Shown here piece after piece: positions 28,431 through 39,264 of a stretch of DNA of 64,000 nucleotides. This DNA is from Didymella arachidicola (taxonomy: Eukaryota > Ascomycota > Dothideomycetes > Pleosporales > Didymellaceae). Both the position numbers and the translations under genes were made by a program. Location: contig CM049992.1 in the NCBI GenBank assembly GCA_016630955.3, positions 868,001 to 932,000 on the forward strand. Reading direction: 5' to 3'. The notes below the pieces were generated by a model. The model saw only the letters and a program-made list of their open reading frames with translations. It ran no database searches and was not told where the DNA came from. Position 1 is the stretch's first letter. The number at the start of each line of letters is the position of its first letter.

Positions 28431-30164
28431 ATGGCGGAGAAGGATCAATACGTTATCGGCGGTGTCGAGTCGTCTGACCACGGCGTTGCAGATATCGTCC
28501 ACGATAAGGGCAATGCCTTTGGTGAGGCTGCTGAGTTGTATGGCGATGTCGAGACAGCTGAGCAGTACGGATACGTTCAGCGTGGCCTCAAGTCCCGACA
28601 CATCCAGTTCATCGCTCTCGGTGGTACAATTGGCACAGGTCTCTTCCTCGGAATTGCGAGCGCTTTCGCCCACGCCGGTCCCCTCTCAGTCTTGCTTGGT
28701 TACACCATCACTGGCGTCGCGGTCTTCGGAATGATGCAGTGTCTCGGTGAGATGGCGACTTGGCTTCCTCTTCCCGGTGCTCTTCCTCAGTACTGCGCCC
28801 GTTACACGGATCCCGCTCTTGGCTTCGCTGTCGGGTAAGTCCATTCCCTTGACGCCACTGTGCACGAGCTGACCATCAATAGCTGGAACAACTGGTACCA
28901 GAACGCCATCACCCTCTGCGCCGAAATCTCCGCCGCCGCTCTCGTCATCAACTTTTGGGACCAAGAAGGCAAGATCTCACCTGCTGTGTGGATCACCATC
29001 ATCCTCGTCATCATCGTCGCCCTGAACATATTCGCTGTCGGCATCTATGGCGAGGCTGAATTTGTCTTCGCGTCGATCAAGATCATTACCATCCTGGGCT
29101 TGCTGATCGTTGCTCTTGTCATCATGCTCGGCGGTGCTCCCGACCACGACCGCCGCGGCTTCAGGTACTGGAAGGAGGGCGCGATGAAGGAGTACGTTGG
29201 CACTGGCGATACTGGTCGCTTCACCGGTCTTTGGTCCACTCTTGTCAACGCTGCGTTCTCGTACGGTGGCGTCGAGATGGTTGCCGTCGCTGCTGGCGAG
29301 TGTGCCAACCCCCGCAAAAACATTCCCAAGGCTGTTCGTCGTGTCTTCTGGCGCATCCTGTTCTTCTACGTCCTGGGTTCCTTCATGATCGGTGTTACCG
29401 TCTCCAGCAACGACCCCGCTCTGACGGACGCGAACGCCAAGGGTGCGCAGAGCTCCCCATGGGTCATCGCCATGAAGAATGCCGGTATTCCTGCTCTGCC
29501 TCACATCATCAACGCTGTCATCCTGACCTCTGCCACCTCTTCCGGAAACGCCTTCTTGTACTCTGGGTCGCGCTACCTGTTTGCTCTTGCCCAGAACGGT
29601 CAGGCTCCCAAGTTCCTGCTGAAGTGCAGCAAGACCGGCGTACCGCTGTACTGCGTTTTGATCACTGCCTCCATCGGTCTTCTCACTTACATGAGCGTTT
29701 CCACTGGAGCCAATCTCGTCTTCACGTGGTTCCAGAACCTTACCACCATTGCCCAGCTCTTCACTTGGTGCTCTGTATGCTACACCTACACGCGCTTCCG
29801 CAAGGCGCTCATCGCTCAGGGTGTCGACCGCAACACAATGGTATTCAAAGCCAAGTGGGCGCCATACACAGCATGGGCTGCTTTCGTCTACTTTGCTCTG
29901 ATTATCGTCTTTAACGGTTTCAAGGTGTTTACTCAGACTAAGGGCGGATGGGGCTCCAGCCAACTGACCGACTTCTTCACTGCTTACGTCGGTATCCCCA
30001 TCTTCGGACTATTGTTCATTTTCTGGAAGATTTTCAAACGCACCAAGGCCGTGAACCCCGCCGAGGCCGATATCTGGTCTGGCAAGGCTGCTCTTGATGC
30101 TGAAGTCTGGCCTGAGCAGATTCCCAGGAACGCTCTCGAGAGATTCTGGTTCTGGTTGTGCTAA
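28431..30164 (+). CDS. Amino-acid permease, YAT (fungal AAP) family
   Basis: Exons 28431..28834 and 28883..30164 join across a 48-bp intron to give 561 aa, typical for the family. A hydrophilic N-terminal tail of about 60 residues leads into the conserved first-helix signature GLKSRHIQFIALGGTIGTGLF. About eleven further helices follow, and the protein ends with WPEQIPRNALERFWFWLC. It is predicted to import amino acids by proton symport at the plasma membrane. The nearest well-known relatives are the proline and dicarboxylic amino-acid permeases, but substrate specificity is not readable from sequence alone. A strong TATA box lies upstream. Confidence 0.9.
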
Positions 30165-31198
30165 GCTTTTTGCGTGTTTGTCTGTCCGTCGTTTGCAGTG
30201 AACTCGATACCCATGAAGATGGTATAATATTATACATCATTCAACTTATTGGCTTTGTTTGTATGATGATGAGTCCTGCTTATGTTTCCGGTGAATCAGC
30301 TGAATTGCGCAAGAGTGAAGTTGTGTTCAGGACTTGAAGTTTGTTGTGGAATTTGTCGCGCTTTGACACCACGCCCTATCATGTACAAGAAGTCAAGTGA
30401 CCCACTCAAGGTTACGAATTGGCTGTCGTAGAAGCTGAGTCGGGGGTCTGCAGCTATTAACTGCAGAGAAACCGCCTGTACTTGTGAGGTTGTCATCAGC
30501 CGTAAGAGTCATGTTGCTGTGGTTTTCCGTCGGACAGCCGTCCTCGAAGGCTGCAGGAGCGCGACTGTTCCATCAAGCCCACGCCATACACTCAAGGAAC
30601 ATTTGAGTCCCCGACATCGCGGGTGCGGGTGAACCCTCCTAGAGATGTACCTACAATACACTTTAAGATACCAATGCGATGATCGCAGGTGTTGTGACAG
30701 TGCGGAATATTTCCGTCTGGAAGAAAGTGGCTCGAGGGGTCCCACCACACGCCTTCGACAATGTTCATTTCATCGAGTGAAGATTTGTGCCAGTCGTTGA
30801 GCCCACAATTGTATTAAACGATTGTCATGAGGCTGTAATTGCATCTACGTATGGCGGCGACAAGGGTATTCAGGATAGACCCACTAATTTTAGCTTGAAT
30901 CGGCTTGCCGTCCGCAAGGCACCTGCGGTGTGCGCATTCAACAACACTCTTACCACACCACGATCCAGTTGGCAAAGAGCTAGACTGTCGTCAGTCCTGT
31001 TGTCGCACCAATTACCATATCCCTGTCATAAGATATCTGCGCGCCTCAGTGTCTAAGACATCCTCAATTCTTTCGATTCTCAGGCCGACAATGTGACAGC
31101 AAGATTAGCACTAGCTGGAGAGTGCATTCACAACATCACCAAAAAAAAAACCCCCCCCCTTCTGCGTCCACACTGGAACAGCCTGAAATACCTGAGAG
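30165..31198. other. Intergenic region before the Zn2Cys6 gene
   Basis: There is no gene here. Just before the downstream gene there is a run of about ten A followed directly by nine C (about 31141-31159). Poly(dA) tracts often exclude nucleosomes in fungal promoters. Confidence 0.45.
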
Positions 31199-33478
31199 AT
31201 GGCACAGAACATCACCAGGTCGCCGGAGCAAGAGGGAGCTGGTAACCTTTTGGCCATGCTCAACCAGCAGCCAAGTAGGGCCGAGGGAGACCAGATGAAG
31301 AAGCCTGATCAAGCCTTGAACAGAGCGTGCGAGGCCTGTCGAACATCAAAAGTTCGATGCCTGGCAGGCTCAGATCCCAACTCGAACGTATGCCAACGTT
31401 GCGCCAAAGCTGGGAGAACATGCATCTTTGCCCCTCCAGTCAAGAGGAGACAGAGGAAGAGGACCGACGTAAGAGTCGCAGAGCTTGAGAAGGAGATCAA
31501 GAAGATGCAGTCTCTTATGAAAGATCCTAACCGCTCTACGTCTGGCGCCAGCGATCGCGACTCTGCGGATGAAGAGTCTGAAAAGGACAACGGTGTCGAG
31601 GAATCTTCGCCACTCAACTCCCAGAGACATAAGAGTACGACAACAACAACGTCAAATTTCACACATCACTGGCCCAACATGATTGGGCCGAAGTCACCAC
31701 GAGACGCGCCTGCTCCTGCTCCTGCTCCCGCAAGCAAGGGTGGTCCAAAAGACTTACTTGGACCTGTCGACGACATCATCGATCGCGGCGTCATCACGCA
31801 AGAGCTGTCGGAAGAGCTGCTGAACTTATGGCGCAACGAATTAGTCGCCGCAAGTCCTGGAATTTACATCCCCAAGGACTGGACAGCGATGGATCTGAGG
31901 CAAAAGAAGCCGTCTCTCTTTTACGCCATCATGGCCGCAGCGGCACACTCGAAAGGCTCTGCATTGTCGGATAAGCTCCACGAAGAGGCAGTGTATCTCT
32001 ACGCGCGCACTGCTTTTATCAATGGCGAGAAGTCTGTGCAGACCATACAAGCACTGCTCGTGACTGTCGCTTTCTACTCGCCGCCAAAGACACCAGGACA
32101 GCTGCAGATCTATCAGTGGGTGAACATGGCAGCCAGCATGGCATTGGAGCTCGGACTGGCATCGAAACCGCGGACGCACGAGCAACTACCCAAGCGGGCT
32201 ATCCGCTCATTGCAAAGGATCTCGTCGCCAGAAGAACTACTGGAGCACTGTCGGACGGTTCTCTATCTATACGTTGTGTGCGCGGGATTTTCGATGAGGC
32301 TGAAGCGGCCCAACATCTTGCTCTTCAACAGCTGGATGGAGGAATGCCTAAACATGCTCGAAAAGTCGCCGCTCCAAGCCGACCAACGGACCCTCGCATG
32401 GCTGAAGCTCCAACGCATAGCAGACGAAGCAAACACCGCCTTCGGCTTCGACGACGCAAGCACCAGCTTCAGCCTCTCAGAACTACGCATGCAGATGATC
32501 CTCCGCATCTTCGAGCGGCGCATGTACGACTGGAAGAAATCCATACCTTCAGACGTCCTCACCCTCACCCTAACCATGGAATACCACCAAAGTACGCACG
32601 CCCCCTTCACTCAAACCCCCCCCCCCCCATCCACTAACCAAACAGACATGCTCTCCATGTGGGAATTCGGCATGGACGGCGGCCGCTACGACTCGACCGA
32701 ATTCCGCAACCGGCACCTCACCCTCCCCGCTCTCGACTCGGACTCGATCCAACCCGAATCCCTACTCTCCCGCTCCCCGCTCCAAATAAACGCCACAACA
32801 AAATGCATCACCGAAGCTCACGCCATCCTCGAATGCTTCCGGCACATCCCCACCCCGACGCTGCAAAAAGCGCCCAACCTGCTCTTCGTGCGCGCCATCT
32901 ACGCGCTGGTCGTGCTCATGAAGGCGGATTACGCGGTGGGCACGGATGCGGAGATGGGCGAGATTCTCGAGAGCAGGATGTTGAAGGTGGATTTTTACCT
33001 GGAGATGGTGCTGGGGAAGAGCAGGGAGGCGGTGGGGGCGCAGAAGTGCAGGATGCCGAGCCATTGGACGTTTGTGCTGGAGCAGAAACTTGTTTCGTGG
33101 TGGGACGAGTATCTCACGTGGCGCGCTCAAGGTCGGCAGTTCAAACGAAGAAAAGTCCCAGAGACGCATCCGTCCCCCGTCCCGCAGCCGCAGCCGCAGC
33201 CGCAGCCGCAGCCCCTCGATCCCACCATCGAACCCCCTCTGGCGACCCCAGGCTTCACACTCCCCCCCGACCCGTATGCGTGGACCGCCGCGCTGCCCTC
33301 TGGCGCGGAGAGTCTAGCGGCGCCTGATATTGGGGATTTCTCGGCGGCGTTTCAGAACGGGGATTTGTATCTGTGGAACGATGTTGGGGATAATTTTGGC
33401 GGGTGGATTCCGCAGGCGGGGGGTTTGTATGCGGATGCGGAGGTGGGGTTTGGGGCTTTGGGGGGGCAGGGGTATTGA
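31199..33478 (+). CDS. Zn2Cys6 fungal transcription factor
   Basis: The N-terminus carries a binuclear zinc cluster CEACRTSKVRC, then CQRC and C, with spacing CX2CX6CX10CX2CX6C at about residues 45-76. A basic linker (KRRQRKRTDVRV) and a short coiled coil (ELEKEIKKMQSLM) follow, then a long helical middle region of the fungal-specific transcription-factor type. The C-terminus is Pro/Gln- and aromatic-rich, as in activation domains, with a run of QP dipeptides. The open frame is continuous, but 32592..32645 is probably a 54-bp in-frame intron (gtacgc donor, actaac branch site, cag acceptor). Removing it gives 741 aa instead of 759. Target genes are unknown. The permease next door is a possible target by position only. 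Confidence 0.88.
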   Translation: MAQNITRSPEQEGAGNLLAMLNQQPSRAEGDQMKKPDQALNRACEACRTSKVRCLAGSDPNSNVCQRCAKAGRTCIFAPPVKRRQRKRTDVRVAELEKEIKKMQSLMKDPNRSTSGASDRDSADEESEKDNGVEESSPLNSQRHKSTTTTTSNFTHHWPNMIGPKSPRDAPAPAPAPASKGGPKDLLGPVDDIIDRGVITQELSEELLNLWRNELVAASPGIYIPKDWTAMDLRQKKPSLFYAIMAAAAHSKGSALSDKLHEEAVYLYARTAFINGEKSVQTIQALLVTVAFYSPPKTPGQLQIYQWVNMAASMALELGLASKPRTHEQLPKRAIRSLQRISSPEELLEHCRTVLYLYVVCAGFSMRLKRPNILLFNSWMEECLNMLEKSPLQADQRTLAWLKLQRIADEANTAFGFDDASTSFSLSELRMQMILRIFERRMYDWKKSIPSDVLTLTLTMEYHQSTHAPFTQTPPPPSTNQTDMLSMWEFGMDGGRYDSTEFRNRHLTLPALDSDSIQPESLLSRSPLQINATTKCITEAHAILECFRHIPTPTLQKAPNLLFVRAIYALVVLMKADYAVGTDAEMGEILESRMLKVDFYLEMVLGKSREAVGAQKCRMPSHWTFVLEQKLVSWWDEYLTWRAQGRQFKRRKVPETHPSPVPQPQPQPQPQPLDPTIEPPLATPGFTLPPDPYAWTAALPSGAESLAAPDIGDFSAAFQNGDLYLWNDVGDNFGGWIPQAGGLYADAEVGFGALGGQGY

Positions 33479-33620
33479 ATTGAGGGGGCGATGGGATTAG
33501 GGGGGATGAGGTGGTGTTGCCGGACAAGAACTATCAGTATAGAAAACAGAGATGAGTCGTGATCTATATCTGGTATTGCCAGCCATGAACTATCAATACA
33601 GAAAATGGAGATGAATCGTA

Positions 33621-35467
33621 ACGTAGTTCACAAGCGAGCCGTCCAACCCAAGCGAACCGTCCACTTTTCTAAGGTCTGTCTATTGCAAAGCACCTCCTGC
33701 AACACCACCACAATTTACTACAATTTGTAGAACACAGAAATACTATTCAGACGCGTCGCTATCAGATGCATCTGCAATTTCTACTGCACAGGTGCGAGCG
33801 TTGTGGCCAGTCTCGCCACAACGTCCACAGCGCCTCTGCCCACGCACCTTCTTTGCAGGCTCCCCACCATCTTCCTGCCCACCACCATCCTTTTCAGCTA
33901 TCAAGTCAGCTATCTCCCCTACTGTGAGCGTCTCAGCTGTCCGAATATACTTCCTCTTACGACCCTTCACCTCTGTTGCTATCTCTACTGCCTTGCGAAG
34001 CCCTGCCATTTCCTGTCGCATTAACACTGTTTCATGACCCATCTTTGCAACACCCTTATTAAGCTGATCAATAGCTCTAAGCAGTGGAGAAACTGGAGAA
34101 TCTCTGTGCAGTCGTACACGCTCGCGAACTAGCGTTGACTGAGCCTCTACCTCACGGAGGTTGCTTGGTGTTTTTGATTCCTATGGGGTGTCCTCTGGCT
34201 TTGGTGGAGTTGGCGTGCGAAGGGCCACATCAAGCTTTGATATCACCGCCTCTGGGTTGTGAGGGACTAGTCCAGCGCCTCTGAAGCCTGCGCAGATATT
34301 GTCCTTTGTCATTGCCTTCTTAAAAGCTGCTTTAAAGGCTGGTAGGAAGGCCTCCTTCTTGATCTGCTTGGTGCCATACCGTGCCAAGCTACTAATCTCA
34401 TTGCTGTATGCCCGCTTCAAAGGTGAAAAACAACCCACGTCAAGCGGCTGCAGCAGATGGGATGAGTGAGGAGGCATACAGAGGACAATAATCTTCTCTT
34501 CCTCACAGTATTTGTGGAACTCATGTGAGTTGTGGCTCTCATGGCCGTCCACAATCAGCAGCCGGTGGGCACCCACACTACGCGCCTTAGTATGGGTATT
34601 AAAGTGCTTCAGCCAGGCAAGACCAAGCTCATTCGACGTCCAGCCGTTGGGACTGACTTCAATGACCCAGTCCCGGGGTAGATTGTGGAACCAGGACGTG
34701 ATCAGGACCTTGCCAGGGAAGATGAGAAAGGGTGGCAGAGCCCAGCCTTTGGCGCTGACTCCCTGGATGTCGGTGACCCACCCACGGTTGCCAGGCTGTA
34801 CCCTCTTTAGGTTGTTTCGTTTCTCAGAGCCTGTAAAGACCATCTGGCCTTGTATAACCCCTATCATGAAGCCAGTCTTGTCAAAGTTGTACGTGTCGTC
34901 ATCAGCAATACTGTACTTGGCCTTGGTGTTAGCGACCAGCTCAAACCAGGGCGTTATAACGCGTACATCTTCGTTCAAGGCTCGCTGACGATCGTATGGA
35001 CGGCTCCTCTTAAGCTTGATCTCTGGCGTACGCGTCTTGAAGTTGTCTACCCAGTGCTTGCCAACAGGCTTCCCACCACGCTCAGCTAGCAGATCGTTGG
35101 CCATATCTTGCACCATAGCCCTTGTAGCACCTATCCCTCGCTGGTCAAGGTCAAGTATACGTTGGACTAGGGCCTCCTCTTCTAGCTTGGTCAGCTTCTT
35201 TGAGTTGGGCTCGCGATCGCGTCGACAGAGGGCTCCAGTACACCGGTCTCGAAGCGTGCTTCTTGGAACGTTGAAGGCTGCAATAACGCGTCTTTCACTC
35301 TCGTCACGATCCTTAATTGTAGCCTGGATAGCAAGCTGTAATGTACTTTTAGTGTAAGATTGTTGCGCGTTGCGTTGTAATGGCATTGTAGTGTAAGCTG
35401 GGGGTGGGCTGCATTTGGTAAAGTTGGACGGTTCGCTTGGGTTGGACGGCTCGCTTGTGAACTACGT
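33621..35467 (-). mobile_element. P3: 1847-bp Fot1/pogo-like element, one stop codon
   Basis: TIRs of about 43-45 bp begin ACGTAGTTCACAAGCGAGCC at 33621 and end at 35467, with TA on each side (33619-33620, 35468-35469). They hold two tandem AAGCGARCCGTCCA units. The total length equals that of P2 exactly, although the sequence is clearly different. Confidence 0.9.
33743..35386 (-). pseudogene. Fot1/pogo transposase of P3 with a single in-frame TAG
   Basis: The ATG at 35386 opens a frame with the psq-type helix-turn-helix, the Tc5/CENP-B-type domain and a full catalytic set: NFDKTGF, LIVDGHESH and LQPLDVGCF. In the first motif Lys replaces the usual Glu. The frame stops at TAG 34181-34183, then continues in the same frame to 33743, ending in a zinc knuckle (CGRCGETGHNARTC). 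By comparison with P2, where the same site reads QWNPKTP, the stop falls at a Trp codon, so it fits a single TGG-to-TAG change. The truncated 401-aa product would still hold all three catalytic Asp. Confidence 0.88.
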
Positions 35468-35524
35468 TAATCTATTTGCTGGTATTGCCAGATATAACCT
35501 AATCGAGTATGTAGCATACCACCC

Positions 35525-35525
35525 T

Positions 35526-35568
<43 letters not shown>
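35525..35568. repeat. (CA)n microsatellite, about 20 units
   Basis: An uninterrupted CA dinucleotide run lies between P3 and the 3' end of MNN9. Confidence 0.95.
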
Positions 35569-35570
<2 letters not shown>

Positions 35571-35644
35571 ATACGAACATGTTCCAAAACGCCGCCCAAT
35601 GCCTCTCGATATCGTACCCTCCTCCCACACTGTCGATTCTCTCT

Positions 35645-36801
35645 CTACTCATTGTAGTGATACACCTAACATGGTCAGCATTTTGTATCAATCAATCATC
35701 ACTCACGACACATACCAGATAATTGGGCAGCCCAAACGCATCCCAATTCAACCTCGCGGCCATCTTGGCAAAGCCCTCCGTCTCAATGAGGTGGTAGAAT
35801 GCAAAGGGCGGGAACATGGCGCCGTCACGATGGACCTCTGCTTTCACGAGCAAGGTAGCGCCGCCGACGCCGTCGAGTTTTACCTTTGCGCCCGGGTCGG
35901 CGGAGGGGTCGTACATGTAGGCCATGAGGCTGCGGTAGGTGGCCATTTCGGCGTAGCCCTCGAGCAGGATGTCGTCTTTGCCCATTTTGTTGCCGAGTTC
36001 CTTTGCGGTGGGCGAGTCGATCCAGTTGTTGAAGTCGTAGGGGCGGATGTCGTTTGCTTTCTTGTCGGCGTTGTAGTAGCGCTGGAAGCAGTTGGGTGCG
36101 ATGATGGGCACGTCGTAGGCGGCGAGGTCCTGGATCAGGGAGGGCGGGGTCTCGATGACGTCGGCGTCCATCCAGAGCACCCAGCTCGTTGTGGGGCCAA
36201 GGGTGGTGAAGAGGAGCGAGTTGCGGGCTTTGGCCATGGCGGCGCGGCGGGGTTTTTGGGCGGACATCTTGTGGCGCTCGGCTTCGTCCTGCGAGGCGAG
36301 GGGGATCTCCGTGTCTTGGCGCAGGATGGAGATGGCGGCGAAGCGCTTGGCTTTGGGGCCGGACTGGGTTTTGGCGACGGCGGCCTGCAGGGCGGAGTAG
36401 GCGGCGTTTCCCTCCTTGGTCTTGGGGATGATGAAGCCGAGGCTGATGAGGTGGTGCGGGTAGGTGAGCTTGAGCAGGTTGTCCCAGTAGCCGTCGTAGA
36501 AGCGGGCGAGCGGGGTGAGGATGAGGACCGACTCCTCGTTCTCGATGGGGGTGCGCGAGGTGGTGACGTTGTTCATGTAGTAGTGGACGACGGGCGGGGC
36601 GGCCTGGACGGCGCCCTCCTTGGCCTTGCGGAAGAGCAGCGTGGGCGGCGACAGGGCGCTCGAGGCGGTGTCGCCGTTGGCGTTTTTTCTGGTGAAGGTC
36701 GGGGCATCGCCGCCGGAGAAGAAGAAGACGACGAAGCCGATGCAGAGGATGGCGGCGAGCAGGAGCGTGATGGGGCTGGTGCGGCGGAGCGAGCGCGACA
36801 T
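35645..36801 (-). CDS. MNN9: Mannan polymerase complex subunit Mnn9 (Anp1 family, GT62)
   Basis: Exon 1 (36801..35716) ends at the codons for NYL. A 50-bp intron (35666..35715) is followed by a terminal exon of only 21 bp (35645..35665) encoding VYHYNE and the stop, giving 368 aa. It is a type II membrane protein: a short basic cytoplasmic tail, one transmembrane segment (about residues 10-30), then a lumenal glycosyltransferase domain with the metal-binding motif WMDADV. In yeast, Mnn9 pairs with Van1 or Anp1 in the cis-Golgi to extend the alpha-1,6-mannose backbone of N-glycans. Without the small exon the open frame would end in a non-family tail (VCVVSDD). The conserved NYLVYH ending supports the splice. 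Confidence 0.92.
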
Positions 36802-37241
36802 GGTGGGCGGGCGAGTGGGCGGGCGAGTGGGCGAGGGAGCGGCCGCGGCTGGCCAGGAAGGGTGTCGACTGTCGACCGTCTACGGGGAGGGCATCAGAGT
36901 CGGCGCGGCGCTTCAGGAGGTCGGCGACGGGGGCAACGTGTCAACGTCGGGCAGGCAGCGCGCGGCGGAGGACGACGACGGCGGCGGCGGAGCGGCGCAG
37001 GTGGGAGCGAGGGCTGCTGGGTCGCGACCGTCCTCAACAGCGAACACAGCAGATGTCAGGGTGAGCTGCTCGAATGGTGCGGCGGTCCCTTGCTGATTGC
37101 TTCGCATGTGGTGTCGCGAACCGCCATCCACGGCGTGCTTAGTCAGCAAAAATACTCCGAGGCGCGTCGTGACCCCATCGCCGCCGCGACACCGCGCGCG
37201 GGCTGCCACCATGACCCCCAGCACCGGCTGACCCCCGACCG
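36802..37241. promoter_or_regulatory. Divergent promoter of MNN9 and a mitochondrial-type gene
   Basis: This is the 440-bp region between divergent start codons. Next to the MNN9 start there is a run of GGGCGAGT-type GC-rich units (about 36804-36836). Further on the DNA is rich in GC and short GGC repeats. I saw no TATA box. Confidence 0.45.
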
Positions 37242-39240
37242 ATGACGCCGCTGGCCGCTCGACAATGCCGACTCTTGGGCGCTGCTCGTTCGCTGCGGCG
37301 GCTGCCTGCTGCCATGGCCGCGCGCGCCTATGCGGGTGACGCCGCGCCGCAGCGGCCGTTCAGCATCAGGAAGATTGCCGGCGCAGAAGCTGGCCGAGGG
37401 TCGACGGTCAGGCCGCAGCAAGACAACCCCACGTCTGCCGTCAGAGCACACGCGCCTCGCGTCCAAGCACGGTCGCCCAGGAAAGCCGACCTGCTCCCGA
37501 CCCCGAAGCTGCAGGACTGCGAGATTGGCTCCGTGGACAGCGCGCTTCTGGTCCCAGCCGCTGTCACAGCAACTGTGCGTGTTGCTGCCGGCTCGCCACG
37601 ACGCATGCTGACGCACACAGACACCAGAGCACTTCGTCGACAAGATCGAGCCACTGCACGCTGACACGGTCCATGGCAACCATCTCGCCGTCTTCCTCGC
37701 CACGCCGTCCTTCGCGCCCTGGCTCCTCGACGACAGCGTCTTCTTGGCAAAGGCCCTTGCAAAGCTCTACCAGAACGCCCCTGGTGCAGCTTCGTTGCAG
37801 GCAGTGTGCGCCGTCGTCGACAGACTGCCACACCCGAGACCGGCCCGCCGACTAGACGACGAAAACCCCATCGGTGCAGCCAGGGTGGACCGAACAACCC
37901 ATCCACCCGTCAACGAGACCGGAGTCGAGGGCATCGCCTATGTCATACTACCCCAGCACGCCGCACTGTCTGCGCAGCCAACCGTGAGCGGCGAGCAAGG
38001 GTCCATTGATTTCGTGGTTCACACAAAGACGTCACGGCTGGGCAGGGACCATGACCGCGTGCGGGTGCCGCTGGCAAACACCGTGTTTCAGACCGGCATG
38101 CCTTCGACTCTGATCGCCTCCTCGTGGTCGCTATCGACGGATGGCAAGCTAGACCTCCAGTCGCGCGAGCAGCTCCAGACAATGTCTCTCCATCTGTCCG
38201 CACAGCGTCTGGAATCCATATCCCGGACAAGTTCGCATCGACACCTTGACGTTGTTGCACTGAGCATCCCCTTGGTTCCCCTGACTTTCCCACGCAAGGT
38301 CAATGGTCACATGGGCAACATCATTCGGGGCCTCGAAGACGCCGACGGCAATGCCATGACTGCTTCCACGGAGCTGGAGCAAGTCGTGCCCCGCTACTTC
38401 GAAGCTCGTGGCGAGACACCCCAGGCGACCTCGGCTTGGGCTGTAGTCGCCAAGAAGAACACATCGCTTAATATCCTCGTCAATGAAGGCAAGAGGAGCG
38501 ACATGAATGCGGGCCGGCAGCTGGGGCCTGAGCGTCTATGGACAGCCGATCCACCCCACTGGAATCAACGGATCCAAAGCAGCTTTGCCCAGGGCGCACG
38601 CTTGCACAAAGTCCTCAGCGGTGGAGGTGGGTGGGGCAAGAAGGCTGGCCTGTTGTCCCTCGATCCCATGCCCATCGGCGCACCGCAGGCTGCGCGAGTG
38701 GCAGAGAAGGACGGCGATTACGAGACAGTGGATGAGTTCTCCACAGCACTCAAGCCTGTCGTCAGTGACGGCGACTACATCCAGTTCTACATCTCCCCTG
38801 CAGTCGCCCAGGACCACGGCGCCGACGTCCATGGCTTCCTGGACGAGGACACATCCTCAGACGCCACCGCAGCGCAGCCCTGGAGCTGGGAATTTGGCGT
38901 TATTCCCAGCACCATTGATTCCATCCCCGGCGATTCTCCACAAAAGTCATCCGAGGCCCGCGGCGAGATTACAGTCCACAAGGGCGTATTTGGCGCTCTG
39001 ACCGAAGGCGGACTGACGCTGATGCGCGGCAGCGGAATGGACGAGAAGACTGGTATTGCGCAGAAGGAAATCAACACAACAACCATCGACGTCCCGTTCG
39101 CGCGCTGGTCGGCGATGCGCGTCGTCCCCAAGGAAGGTGTGAAGCTCCAGAGTCTCGGCGAGTTGCGTGCCTTGAAAGCGAAGAAACCTCGAACGGTGAA
39201 AGTCAGATCTGTAGCAAGTGGCCCTCCGTATCTCGAATAG
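37242..39240 (+). CDS. Conserved fungal protein with mitochondrial presequence, function unknown
   Basis: Exons 37242..37574 and 37621..39240 join in phase 0 across a 46-bp intron, giving 650 aa. The N-terminus (MTPLAARQCRLLGAARSLRR) is Arg-rich and lacks acids, a typical mitochondrial targeting signal. The body has a conserved-looking segment, NILVNEGKRSDMNAGRQLGP, followed by a glycine run GGGGWGKKAGLLSLDP. I have seen homologues labelled as a V-type c-subunit family protein, but the sequence shows no membrane helices of an ATPase c subunit, so I would not rely on that label. The start is chosen because it supplies the presequence and the only ATG in frame. Confidence 0.72.
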
Positions 39241-39264
39241 CAATATGTTAATACGGTGTAGAAT

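Noticed and set aside
35599..37245. A 548-codon plus-strand open frame opposite MNN9
   Set aside because: Its text is Gly/Val/Asp-rich low-complexity antisense of MNN9, which has clear family motifs on the other strand.
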